Positions 1 to 6,253 of a DNA stretch of 33,325 nt are shown in pieces (position 1 is the first letter of the stretch; every line of letters begins with the position of its first letter). The DNA is taken from the NCBI GenBank assembly GCA_902765305.1, contig CACWZI010000066.1:1-33325 (forward strand). Direction: 5' to 3'. The notes beneath the pieces were generated by a model. The model saw only the letters and a program-made list of their open reading frames with translations, did not search any database and had not been told where the DNA came from. Origin of the DNA: an uncultured Eubacteriales bacterium. Its GTDB lineage: Bacteria; Bacillota; Clostridia; Christensenellales; Aristaeellaceae. The translations under genes and the position numbers were made by a program.

Positions 1-94
1 AGAAATCCGTCAGGATTTCTACCTTCCCTAACACCTAAAACCTATAACCTAAAACCTAACTACTGATTTGTCGCAGCGCGACAAATCAGTAGTT
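1..94. repeat. Composite repeat element, copy 1 (right part; continues off the window)
   Basis: From left to right it holds an AAATCC/GGATTT mini-hairpin (3-18), a C-rich telomere-like tract built on CCTAAAACC units (about 25-57), and a perfect palindrome (58-94) with 17-bp arms AACTACTGATTTGTCGC around the loop AGC. The third arm base differs from the other copies (C instead of A) and its partner on the opposite arm differs to match. The palindrome runs into the 3' end of ispE, so it is translated. No transposase is visible in the element. Confidence 0.8.
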
Positions 95-924
95 GTCAGG
101 CTCTTCGTCAATATCGCTCCGGGCATTTCCCTGGCCGCTGCCGCGGCGGCTTCGGGATCTTCGAACGCGCCCACCACAGCTGAGCCGCTGCCGGTCATGA
201 AGGCCGTGGCGGCGCCGAGGGCGCGCATGTGCCCGATCAGCTGCCCGATCTCGGGCAGCAGCGAAACGGCGGGAGCCGTCAGGGCGTTGGCGTTCAGGCG
301 GTCGATGTCGGAAAAACGCCGCGCCGCCACGGCTTTCGCCAAAGTATCGGTGTCCAGCGCCACGTCCGGATAGCCGCCCCTGTCCCATAGCGAAAACACC
401 GCGCCGGTGGAAAGCCCGCCGCCGGGCACGACCAGCACCAGCGGGATCTCCGGAGCCTGCGCGATCGGCGTGATGGCTTCCCCGATGCCCCGCACCACGG
501 CCAGTCCGCCGGTCAGGCAGAAGGGCACATCCGCGCCGAGGCCCAGGCCGGTCTCCAACAGCGCCTCGTCTGTTAGCCCCAATTCCCAGAGGCCGTTCAG
601 CGCCCGAAGGGCTGTCGCGCAGTCGGCGCTGCCGCCGCCCAGGCCCGCCCTTGCGGGAATGCGCTTGGTCAGCCAAAGCCTTGCCCCATGCCGCGTGCCG
701 GCACGGCGGTTCAGCGCCATGGCCGCCCGAAGCACCAGGTTCTCCTCCCCCGCCGGCGCGCCGTCCACGGTCAGCGAAAGCCCTTCAGCGGGTTCGATCT
801 CAAGGGTATCGTGAAGCGCGATGGCCTGCATCAGCATGTCCAGCAGGTGATACCCGTCCGCCCGCCGCCCGGTGATGTTCAAGGCCCAGTTGATCTTGGC
901 ATGGGCGTTATAGCTGTATGTCAT
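49..924 (-). CDS. ispE: 4-diphosphocytidyl-2-C-methyl-D-erythritol kinase (IspE)
   Basis: GHMP-family kinase that phosphorylates CDP-methylerythritol with ATP in the cytosolic MEP pathway to isoprenoid precursors. The 291-residue protein starts with the family's N-terminal AKINWAL and DGYHLL motifs. It has the glycine-rich ATP loop at about residues 90-105 (LGGGSADCATA), the GADVPF segment with the likely catalytic Asp132, and the C-terminal TGSGSA motif (244-249). The ATG at 924 is chosen because AAGGAG sits 8 bases upstream; a start further upstream at 969 would add residues translated from a repeat palindrome. The normal enzyme appears to end near residue 276 (ILTKSL). Residues 278-289 are encoded by the repeat palindrome and the last two by the telomere-like tract, so the C-terminus was captured from the repeat. 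Repeat copies flank the gene on both sides. Confidence 0.95.
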   Translation of the reverse strand: MTYSYNAHAKINWALNITGRRADGYHLLDMLMQAIALHDTLEIEPAEGLSLTVDGAPAGEENLVLRAAMALNRRAGTRHGARLWLTKRIPARAGLGGGSADCATALRALNGLWELGLTDEALLETGLGLGADVPFCLTGGLAVVRGIGEAITPIAQAPEIPLVLVVPGGGLSTGAVFSLWDRGGYPDVALDTDTLAKAVAARRFSDIDRLNANALTAPAVSLLPEIGQLIGHMRALGAATAFMTGSGSAVVGAFEDPEAAAAAAREMPGAILTKSLTTTDLSRCDKSVVRF

Positions 925-942
925 TGGAGGTACTCCTTCGGT

Positions 943-1188
943 AAATACTGATTTGTCGCCACGCGACAAATCAGTATTTGAGGTTTTAGGGGTTAGGTTT
1001 TAGGGGTTAGGGAAGGAGGAAATCCTTGCGGATTTCTTTTTATTCAAAGGACCAAGAAATGTTGGAACGTTTGCTGTTCCACTTTTATAAAACAAATCCG
1101 TCAGGATTTGACCCTTCCCTAACCCCTAACCCCTAAAACCTAACCCCTGAATTCTGATTGATCGAGCATAGCTCGATCAATCAGAATT
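943..1188. repeat. Composite repeat element, copy 2 (complete, inverted architecture)
   Basis: Both halves are visible. On the left are a palindrome (943-979, arms AAATACTGATTTGTCGC), a GGTTTTAGGGGTTAGG-type tract (about 980-1014) and an AAATCC/GGATTT hairpin (1020-1035). The core is short. On the right are a second AAATCC/GGATTT hairpin (1094-1109), the complementary CCCCTAAAACC tract (about 1112-1148) and a different palindrome (1150-1188, arms AATTCTGATTGATCGAGC). The left end stops 18 bases before the ispE start codon, just upstream of its ribosome binding site. The right end overlaps the stop codon of the capA-like gene. The hairpins could terminate or stabilise transcripts of both minus-strand genes. 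MITE-like mobility is inferred only. Confidence 0.8.
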
Positions 1189-2639
1189 TATCCATTGATC
1201 AGCTGGAACTGATTCCCCATGACCTCAACGATCTCATAGTAGCTGGCGACCATGCGGTTGTAGTTCTCGTCGTCCATGCCGGTGGGGCGGTTTTCCAGAT
1301 AGCGGCCGGAGGGCAGCACCTTCACCGCGCCGTTCTGCTTCCAGGTATAGGTGGGAATATAGCCCACGTTGTCGACGGTGAACCGGCCCCCGGGCTGCTC
1401 GTTGACGGTGAAATCCAGTATCAGGCCGTTGTCCGTATATTGGACGATATGGTCGCTGATGAAGTTGCCCATGCAGAACATGGTCAGCACCTGCTTGTCC
1501 ACCCCGTCCACGGTGACGGACTGGAAGCCCATGGGCTGCACCTCGTGGGCGTGGCTGCCGATGATGATGTCCACGCCGGCCTCGGCCAGCTTCTTCGCGT
1601 ACTTCTTCTGGCTGCTGTCGGGCTCCCGCACGTATTCCGCGCCCCAGTGGGGCCAGGCGATGATGACCTCGGCGCCGGCGTCCCGCAGCTTCTTCACGTC
1701 GGCCTTGAAATCCGCCTTGCTGATATAGGGCACCAGGTCCACGGCCTCCTTGTCCACGCCCCGGTTTTCCATGCTGTTGGTGCTGTGGGTATAGGCCAGG
1801 AAGCCGAACTTGATGCCGCCCACCTCGCAGATCACCGTGCCCGCCTTCTCCGCCTTGGTGCGGTAGGCGCCCACGTGGGCGAAGCCGTACTTCTCCACGT
1901 TGTTCACGGTGTTCTCCACGCCGCCGCTCCAGCGGTCCAGCATGTGGTTGTTGGCCAGGGTCAGAAAGTCGATGCCGTAGTCCTTCAGCGGGGCCAGCGC
2001 CACGTCGGGGGCGTTGAACTGGGGATAGCCGGAATACTGGGACTTCTTATACTTGCCGATGGTGCCCTCCATGTTGCCCATGGTGTAGTCGGCGTCGGCC
2101 AGCTGCTCGGCGATCATCTCGAACTGGTTGTGGAAGTCGTAGCCGCTGTCCTTGGCGTAGACCAGCTGGCTCTGGCAGAACATGATGTCGCCCACCGCCC
2201 GCATGCGCACCGAGCGCAGCGAGCCGTCGGGCCGCCGGGTGGAGACCACGTGGTCGATGGCCTGGGGCAGCTCGGGCACGGGGGTGACCTCTGCGGCGAG
2301 GGCGGCGGCGTCCCCGCCCTCATCCCCGGACGGGGCGCTGTCCTGGGCGGCGGACTCGGTGTCGGTCATGGCCGCCAGGTCCGGCAGCGCGCTGTCGCCG
2401 GCACTGTCCGCCGCCACCGCCTGGGTCGCGACGGGCGCGGCGGTGGCCTCCACCATCGCGGTGACCGCGTCGGGGCTGCCCTTGGGCTTGAGGATCAGTA
2501 TCACCGCCGTGATGATCAGCACCGCGATGCCCGCGATGATGGCGATGGCGATCCGGTTCTGCCGCCGCTGGCGCATCAGGGCCTCGTACTGCTGGCGCGT
2601 CAGCCGCCGGGGAGCATTGGGATTGGGCCTGTTTTGCAT
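1188..2639 (-). CDS. CapA-like poly-gamma-glutamate synthesis/metallophosphatase-fold protein
   Basis: A 483-residue membrane-anchored protein of the PGA_cap (CapA) family, whose calcineurin-like fold acts at the cell surface; the exact substrate is not shown by the sequence. A basic N-terminus is followed by one membrane segment (about 30-50) and a low-complexity Ala/Asp/Glu linker (51-140). The metallophosphatase-like domain spans about 144-395. Visible signature blocks are VGDIMF (about 149-154), GNMEG (188-192), LANNH (228-232), HWG (331-333), GSHAH (361-365) and GNF (391-393). The ATG at 2639 has GGAGG about 7 bases upstream. The stop codon overlaps the end of repeat copy 2. The gene is divergent from the DUF421 gene and has its own promoter. 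Long reading frames on the opposite strand are shadows. Confidence 0.85.
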   Translation of the reverse strand: MQNRPNPNAPRRLTRQQYEALMRQRRQNRIAIAIIAGIAVLIITAVILILKPKGSPDAVTAMVEATAAPVATQAVAADSAGDSALPDLAAMTDTESAAQDSAPSGDEGGDAAALAAEVTPVPELPQAIDHVVSTRRPDGSLRSVRMRAVGDIMFCQSQLVYAKDSGYDFHNQFEMIAEQLADADYTMGNMEGTIGKYKKSQYSGYPQFNAPDVALAPLKDYGIDFLTLANNHMLDRWSGGVENTVNNVEKYGFAHVGAYRTKAEKAGTVICEVGGIKFGFLAYTHSTNSMENRGVDKEAVDLVPYISKADFKADVKKLRDAGAEVIIAWPHWGAEYVREPDSSQKKYAKKLAEAGVDIIIGSHAHEVQPMGFQSVTVDGVDKQVLTMFCMGNFISDHIVQYTDNGLILDFTVNEQPGGRFTVDNVGYIPTYTWKQNGAVKVLPSGRYLENRPTGMDDENYNRMVASYYEIVEVMGNQFQLING

Positions 2640-2698
2640 ATGTATTCCTCCGAAGCGGGCATTTCCCGCCTGTCATATCATACACGATGTACTTACAC

Positions 2699-2720
2699 AT
2701 AACTACCCTATTGTAGTTAT
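2699..2720. promoter_or_regulatory. Inverted repeat overlapping the capA-like promoter; candidate operator
   Basis: Perfect inverted repeat ATAACTAC-N6-GTAGTTAT in the divergent intergenic region. Its distal edge overlaps the -10 box of the minus-strand promoter, a usual place for a repressor site. No regulator is identified. Confidence 0.4.
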
Positions 2721-2747
2721 CATAAACCCTTTCATGGAATAAATCAA
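2719..2747 (-). promoter_or_regulatory. Predicted sigma-70 type promoter of the capA-like gene
   Basis: On the minus strand TTGATT-N17-TATGAT, with -10 at 2719-2724 and -35 at 2742-2747, about 80 bases upstream of the ATG. Spacing is ideal and each box has few mismatches. Confidence 0.55.
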
Positions 2748-2799
2748 GGGAAAAATGGGGAAAGTAGGCTTTGAAATATCAGTCGCAAAGGAGTTTCCG

Positions 2800-3516
2800 A
2801 TGTTCACCCTGTTTTTCCGCGGCGCGCTGCTGTATGTCGTGATGATCGTCACCATGCGGGCGCTGGGCAAGCGCCAGCTGGGCGAGCTGGAGCCCTACGA
2901 GCTGGCCATGACCATACTGCTGGCCGACCTGATCTCCTCGCCGATGGAGAGCGTCTCCACCCCGCTGCTGCACGGGCTGCTGCCGGTGGCGGCGATGTTC
3001 GTGGTGCACGGCGTCATCACGCTGGCCTCGATGCGCTGGGACCGGTTCCGGGCGCTGGCCTCGGGCAAGCCGGCGCTGGTGATCAACCGGGGCGTGATCG
3101 ACCGGCGGGAGCTGGACCGGCTGTGCCTGAGCCTGTCCGACCTGCTGGAGGGGCTGAGAGGCGCCGGGTTCCTGGACCCGGCGGAGGTGGGCACGGCCAT
3201 CGTGGAGGCCAACGGCGCCATCACCGCCTTTCCCGCCGGGGGCGAGCGTCCCCCCAAGGCCTCGGAGCTGGACATCGCGCCGGGCTACGAGGGCCTGCCG
3301 CTGGCGCTGATCACCGGCGGGCGGGTGCAGCCCGGCAACCTCGGGATGACCGGCCGGGACCGGCGCTGGCTGGAGCGTTTGCTTGCGGCCCGGGGGCTTG
3401 CGCCGAAGCAGGTGTTCCTGGCGTCACTGGACACCCACGGGCGCATGACCCTGCAGCTCAACGGCGGGGAGCTGATGCGCTTTTCTGCCATGGACGAATC
3501 GGAGGTGTGCTGGTGA
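2800..3516 (+). CDS. DUF421 family membrane protein (YetF/YcaP-like)
   Basis: A 238-residue inner-membrane protein. The N-terminus has hydrophobic segments (about residues 1-25, 35-55 and 60-80) that carry the family hallmark RALGKRQLGELEPYELAM. A cytosolic alpha/beta domain follows, containing the KPALVINRGVID block and a segment around LSDLLEGLRGAGF typical of DUF421. The molecular function of the family is not established; sporulation and envelope roles have been proposed. ATG 2800 is preferred over 2755 because AAAGGAG lies 6 bases before it and the protein then begins with the conserved MFTLFFRGALLYVV. The next gene starts 2 bases after the stop. The pairing with DUF4363 is recurrent in Clostridia. 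Confidence 0.88.
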   Translation: MFTLFFRGALLYVVMIVTMRALGKRQLGELEPYELAMTILLADLISSPMESVSTPLLHGLLPVAAMFVVHGVITLASMRWDRFRALASGKPALVINRGVIDRRELDRLCLSLSDLLEGLRGAGFLDPAEVGTAIVEANGAITAFPAGGERPPKASELDIAPGYEGLPLALITGGRVQPGNLGMTGRDRRWLERLLAARGLAPKQVFLASLDTHGRMTLQLNGGELMRFSAMDESEVCW

Positions 3517-3517
3517 C

Positions 3518-3901
3518 ATGCGGCGAACGCTGATACTGACGCTTACGGTGCTGGCCTGCGCGCTGGCGGTGTGCGCCCTTTCCCAGGCGACGCTGAACGG
3601 CACCGTGGAGGACGCCCGGCAGCTGCGCGCCCAGGCCCTGCTGGCCGAAAACGGCGGCGACGCCGATCGCGCCGGGGCGCTGCTTTCACAGCTGGCCCAG
3701 CTGTGGCAGGACAGGGCCGGCCTGCTGGAGAAGCTGGCCAGCCACGACGCCCTGCACGACGTGTCCGCCGCCATCGCCGAGGCGAAGATCTGCCTGGAAT
3801 GCCGGGATCACGACGACTTCCTGCGCACCATGTCCACCGTGGAAATGGGCCTAAACCACCTGAAGGACGAGGAAGCGGTCAGGTGGGAGAATTTGTATTG
3901 A
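3518..3901 (+). CDS. DUF4363 family protein
   Basis: A 127-residue protein with an N-terminal hydrophobic segment (about residues 4-24; signal anchor or signal peptide) and a helical remainder rich in Ala, Leu, Asp and Glu, ending in a motif around MSTVEMGLNHLKDEEAV. This matches the layout of DUF4363, which commonly lies beside DUF421 genes. The start is 2 bases after the upstream stop and GGAGGTG lies inside the upstream gene, so the two are probably translationally coupled. Function unknown; a partner role for the DUF421 protein is inferred from context. Confidence 0.75.
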   Translation: MRRTLILTLTVLACALAVCALSQATLNGTVEDARQLRAQALLAENGGDADRAGALLSQLAQLWQDRAGLLEKLASHDALHDVSAAIAEAKICLECRDHDDFLRTMSTVEMGLNHLKDEEAVRWENLY

Positions 3902-3925
3902 CAGGGGCGGGAGACCGGAGTAGAA

Positions 3926-4085
3926 TAATTAGAAATGAGGAATTAGGAATTAGGAATAGTGGTGCAAATCCCTACGGGATTTGATTTATTAAGTCCTGAT
4001 ACAGCGAGGCATTCACCCATTTTATCAAAGAAATCCGTAAGGATTTCCTCATCCATTCCTCATTCCTCATTCCTAATTCCCAATT
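3926..4085. repeat. Composite repeat element, copy 3 (ATTAGGAAT variant)
   Basis: The two arms are imperfect inverted copies of short GAGGAATTAGGAATTAGG units (about 3930-3957) and CATTCCTCATTCCTAATTCC units (about 4053-4080). Inside each arm lies a mini-hairpin: AAATCCC/GGGATTT at 3966-3982 and AAATCC/GGATTT at 4031-4046. The design matches copies 1 and 2 (short G-rich repeats plus AAATCC hairpins in inverted order), but the long palindromes are absent. It fills the gap between the DUF4363 gene and the MATE gene. No protein-coding capacity is seen. Confidence 0.65.
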
Positions 4086-4125
4086 CAAACGAAGCGTCAA
4101 ATCAGAATATACCAAGGAGCCTTCT

Positions 4126-5463
4126 ATGCCTTCCAAAGCCCACAACATGACCACCGGCAGCATCCCCCGGCACCTGGTGCGGTATTCGATCCCCGCGATC
4201 ATGGGCGACCTGTTCCAGGTGACCTATAACACCGTGGATTCCGTGATCGTGGGCCAGTTTGCCGGGGCGGGGGCGCTGGCGGCGGTGGGCGTGGCCAGCC
4301 CGCTGATGAGCGTGGCGATGTTCTTCATCATCGGCATGGGCATCGGCGCGTCGGTGCTGATGAGCGAGTTCTACGGCGCGGGCGACATGCCCCGGCTGCG
4401 GCGGCAGTTCGCTACGACGCTGGCCATGGGCGCGGCCTTCAGCCTGCTGATCGCCCTGGGACTGTTTGTGCTGACGGGGCCGCTGCTTCGGCTGTGCCAT
4501 ACCCCTGAAGCCATCTTCCCGGACACGGCCCGCTACCTGCGCGTCGTGGCCCTGGGCATGGTGGTCACGTCGTTATACAATATATTGGCGGCAGCCTCCC
4601 GCTCCATCGGCGACACCCTCACCCCGCTGATCTGCCTGGTGGCCGGTTCGCTGGTGAACGTGGGGCTGGATCTGCTGTTCGTGGCCCGCTTCGCCTGGGG
4701 CGTGGCCGGGGCCGCCTGGGCCACGGTGATCTCACAGGCCCTGTCGGCGCTGCTGTGCGCCTGGCTGCTTCGGCGCAACGAACCGATGCTGTTCGCTGGA
4801 CAGGGGGATTTCAAGCCGGACCGGGCGCTGTTCGGCCGCACGCTGCGCTTCAGCGCCCCCAGCGCCCTGCAGCAGGCGGGCATCTATGTGGGCAAGCTGC
4901 TGGTGCAGTCGGCGGTCAACCCGCTGGGCGTCAGCGCCATCGCCGCCTTCAACGCCGTCAACCGCATCGACGACTACGCCCTGATCCCCGAGCGTGACAT
5001 CGCAAACGGCGAGACCGTGCTGGTGGCCCAGAACCGCGGCGCGGGCAAGGCTGACCGCATGCGCTGGGGCTTCCTCGCGGCCATGGCCCTGGAGGTCGCC
5101 TATGGGCTGGTGGTGTCCGTGGCGGTGTTCGCGCTGGCGGGGCCGCTGATGGGGCTGTTCGTCGATCCCGGCGAGGCGGAGGTCATCCGCCTGGGAACGC
5201 GCTACCTGCGGCTGATGGGCCTGTTCTACATACTCCCCGGCATCACCAACGGCCTGCAGGGCTACATGCGGGCCTTGGGCAAGCTGAAGCTGACCATGGT
5301 GGTCACCTACGGCCAGATGTTCACCCGGGCCGCCTGCACCTTCCTGCTGATCGGTTCCATGGGCCTGGACGCGGTGCCGCTGGCCTGCGTCGCAGGCTGG
5401 GTAATGATGACGGTATGGGAGGTCGGACTGATGATCAAGTGGAGGAAAAACGGCCATGACTGA
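4126..5463 (+). CDS. MATE family multidrug/cation antiporter
   Basis: A 445-residue polytopic membrane protein expected to export organic cations or drugs in exchange for Na+ or H+. The sequence has about 12 hydrophobic segments in two related halves. The N-terminal half shows the MATE hallmark IPAIMGDLFQVTYNTVDSVI and GALAAVGVASPL. The second half repeats the pattern (for example SAIAAFNAVNRIDDYALIP and the ITNGLQGYMRALGK block). The length fits the family. ATG 4126 has AAGGAG six bases upstream. It overlaps the start of tadA by 8 bases, so the two are cotranscribed. The substrate cannot be told from sequence. Confidence 0.92.
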   Translation: MPSKAHNMTTGSIPRHLVRYSIPAIMGDLFQVTYNTVDSVIVGQFAGAGALAAVGVASPLMSVAMFFIIGMGIGASVLMSEFYGAGDMPRLRRQFATTLAMGAAFSLLIALGLFVLTGPLLRLCHTPEAIFPDTARYLRVVALGMVVTSLYNILAAASRSIGDTLTPLICLVAGSLVNVGLDLLFVARFAWGVAGAAWATVISQALSALLCAWLLRRNEPMLFAGQGDFKPDRALFGRTLRFSAPSALQQAGIYVGKLLVQSAVNPLGVSAIAAFNAVNRIDDYALIPERDIANGETVLVAQNRGAGKADRMRWGFLAAMALEVAYGLVVSVAVFALAGPLMGLFVDPGEAEVIRLGTRYLRLMGLFYILPGITNGLQGYMRALGKLKLTMVVTYGQMFTRAACTFLLIGSMGLDAVPLACVAGWVMMTVWEVGLMIKWRKNGHD

Positions 5464-5911
5464 CGCCGATTTCATGCGCGAGGCGCTGGTCGAGGCGCGA
5501 CTGGCCGCAGTCGCCGGCGAAATGCCCGTGGGCTGCGTGATCGCCCGGGACGGGGAAATCGTCGCCCGGGCCCACAACGAATGCGAGGCCCGGCGGGACG
5601 CCACCGCCCATGCCGAGCTGCTGGCGATCCGCCGGGCCAGCGCCGCGGCAGGCGACTGGCGGCTGAACCGCTGCACGCTCTACGTCACGCTGGAGCCCTG
5701 CCCCATGTGCGCCGGGGCCATCGTGCAGGCGCGGGTGGGCCGGCTGGTGTACGGCGCGGCGGACCCGGGCCAGGGCTGCGCCGGCAGCCTGTACCGCATC
5801 TGCGAGGACCCGGCCTTCCCCCACTTCTGCAAAAGCGAAGGCGGCGTGATGGCGGAGGAATGCCAGGCGCTGCTATATGGTTTTTTCGAGCGAGCCCGGA
5901 AGAGGCTATAA
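5456..5911 (+). CDS. tadA: tRNA-specific adenosine-34 deaminase (TadA)
   Basis: Zinc-dependent deaminase that converts the wobble adenosine of tRNA-Arg(ACG) to inosine. The 151-residue protein has the cytidine/deoxycytidylate deaminase fold with the active-site HAE motif (His52, Glu54) and the zinc ligands PCPMC (Cys82, Cys85). The MPVGCVIARDG block near residues 23-33 and the NRCTLYVTLEPCPMCAGAI stretch are diagnostic. Its start lies inside the last codons of the MATE gene (8-base overlap). The AT-rich island begins directly after its stop. Confidence 0.93.
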   Translation: MTDADFMREALVEARLAAVAGEMPVGCVIARDGEIVARAHNECEARRDATAHAELLAIRRASAAAGDWRLNRCTLYVTLEPCPMCAGAIVQARVGRLVYGAADPGQGCAGSLYRICEDPAFPHFCKSEGGVMAEECQALLYGFFERARKRL

Positions 5912-6049
5912 TCTTAAGGCAACACTTATCTTCCTATATTATCGCTTTGATACGATTCAGGAAGCAAGATTCCGCGTCTGTGTATTGTTTCAGCTTTTCT
6001 CGTATTTTCTGCCCGTTATGTTTTGTGGAGGCAACTTCCGTTTTGTTAC

Positions 6050-6078
6050 TTGAACTTTGGCGTTATTTATGGTATGAT
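6050..6078 (+). promoter_or_regulatory. Predicted promoter of the methyltransferase/Mrr operon
   Basis: TTGAAC-N17-TATGAT (-35 at 6050-6055, -10 at 6073-6078), about 175 bases before the first gene. The 5912-6253 gap is AT-rich and holds no convincing coding frame. The remaining leader of roughly 165 nt has no obvious terminator. Confidence 0.5.
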
Positions 6079-6253
6079 TCCTGATGGGATCGTATCTGGT
6101 TGATGTATTTTTTGATTTGCCATCTATAATTATTCACCAGATCAGGATCATTGTCCTCTTTTCCCGCAATAGTACCGGCATCAGTGGACTTTCACCCACT
6201 TTTCATTTGGGAAGCATGGTCGTTACATGCAGCCTTGAGGAGTAAAGTATTTT

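Noticed and set aside
980-1148. Chromosome telomere or assembly of a eukaryotic end
   Set aside because: The TTAGGGG-like tracts are short, internal, occur in several copies in both orientations, and lie between ordinary bacterial genes.
1158-2702. Long plus-strand frame opposite the capA-like gene (514 codons)
   Set aside because: It is antisense to a gene with clear PGA_cap motifs, its translation is His/Val/Gly-rich low complexity, and it has no ribosome binding site.
5912-6253. A small gene upstream of the methylase operon
   Set aside because: Candidate frames (for example near 6151) have no ribosome binding site or recognisable motif and overlap the real start at 6254.
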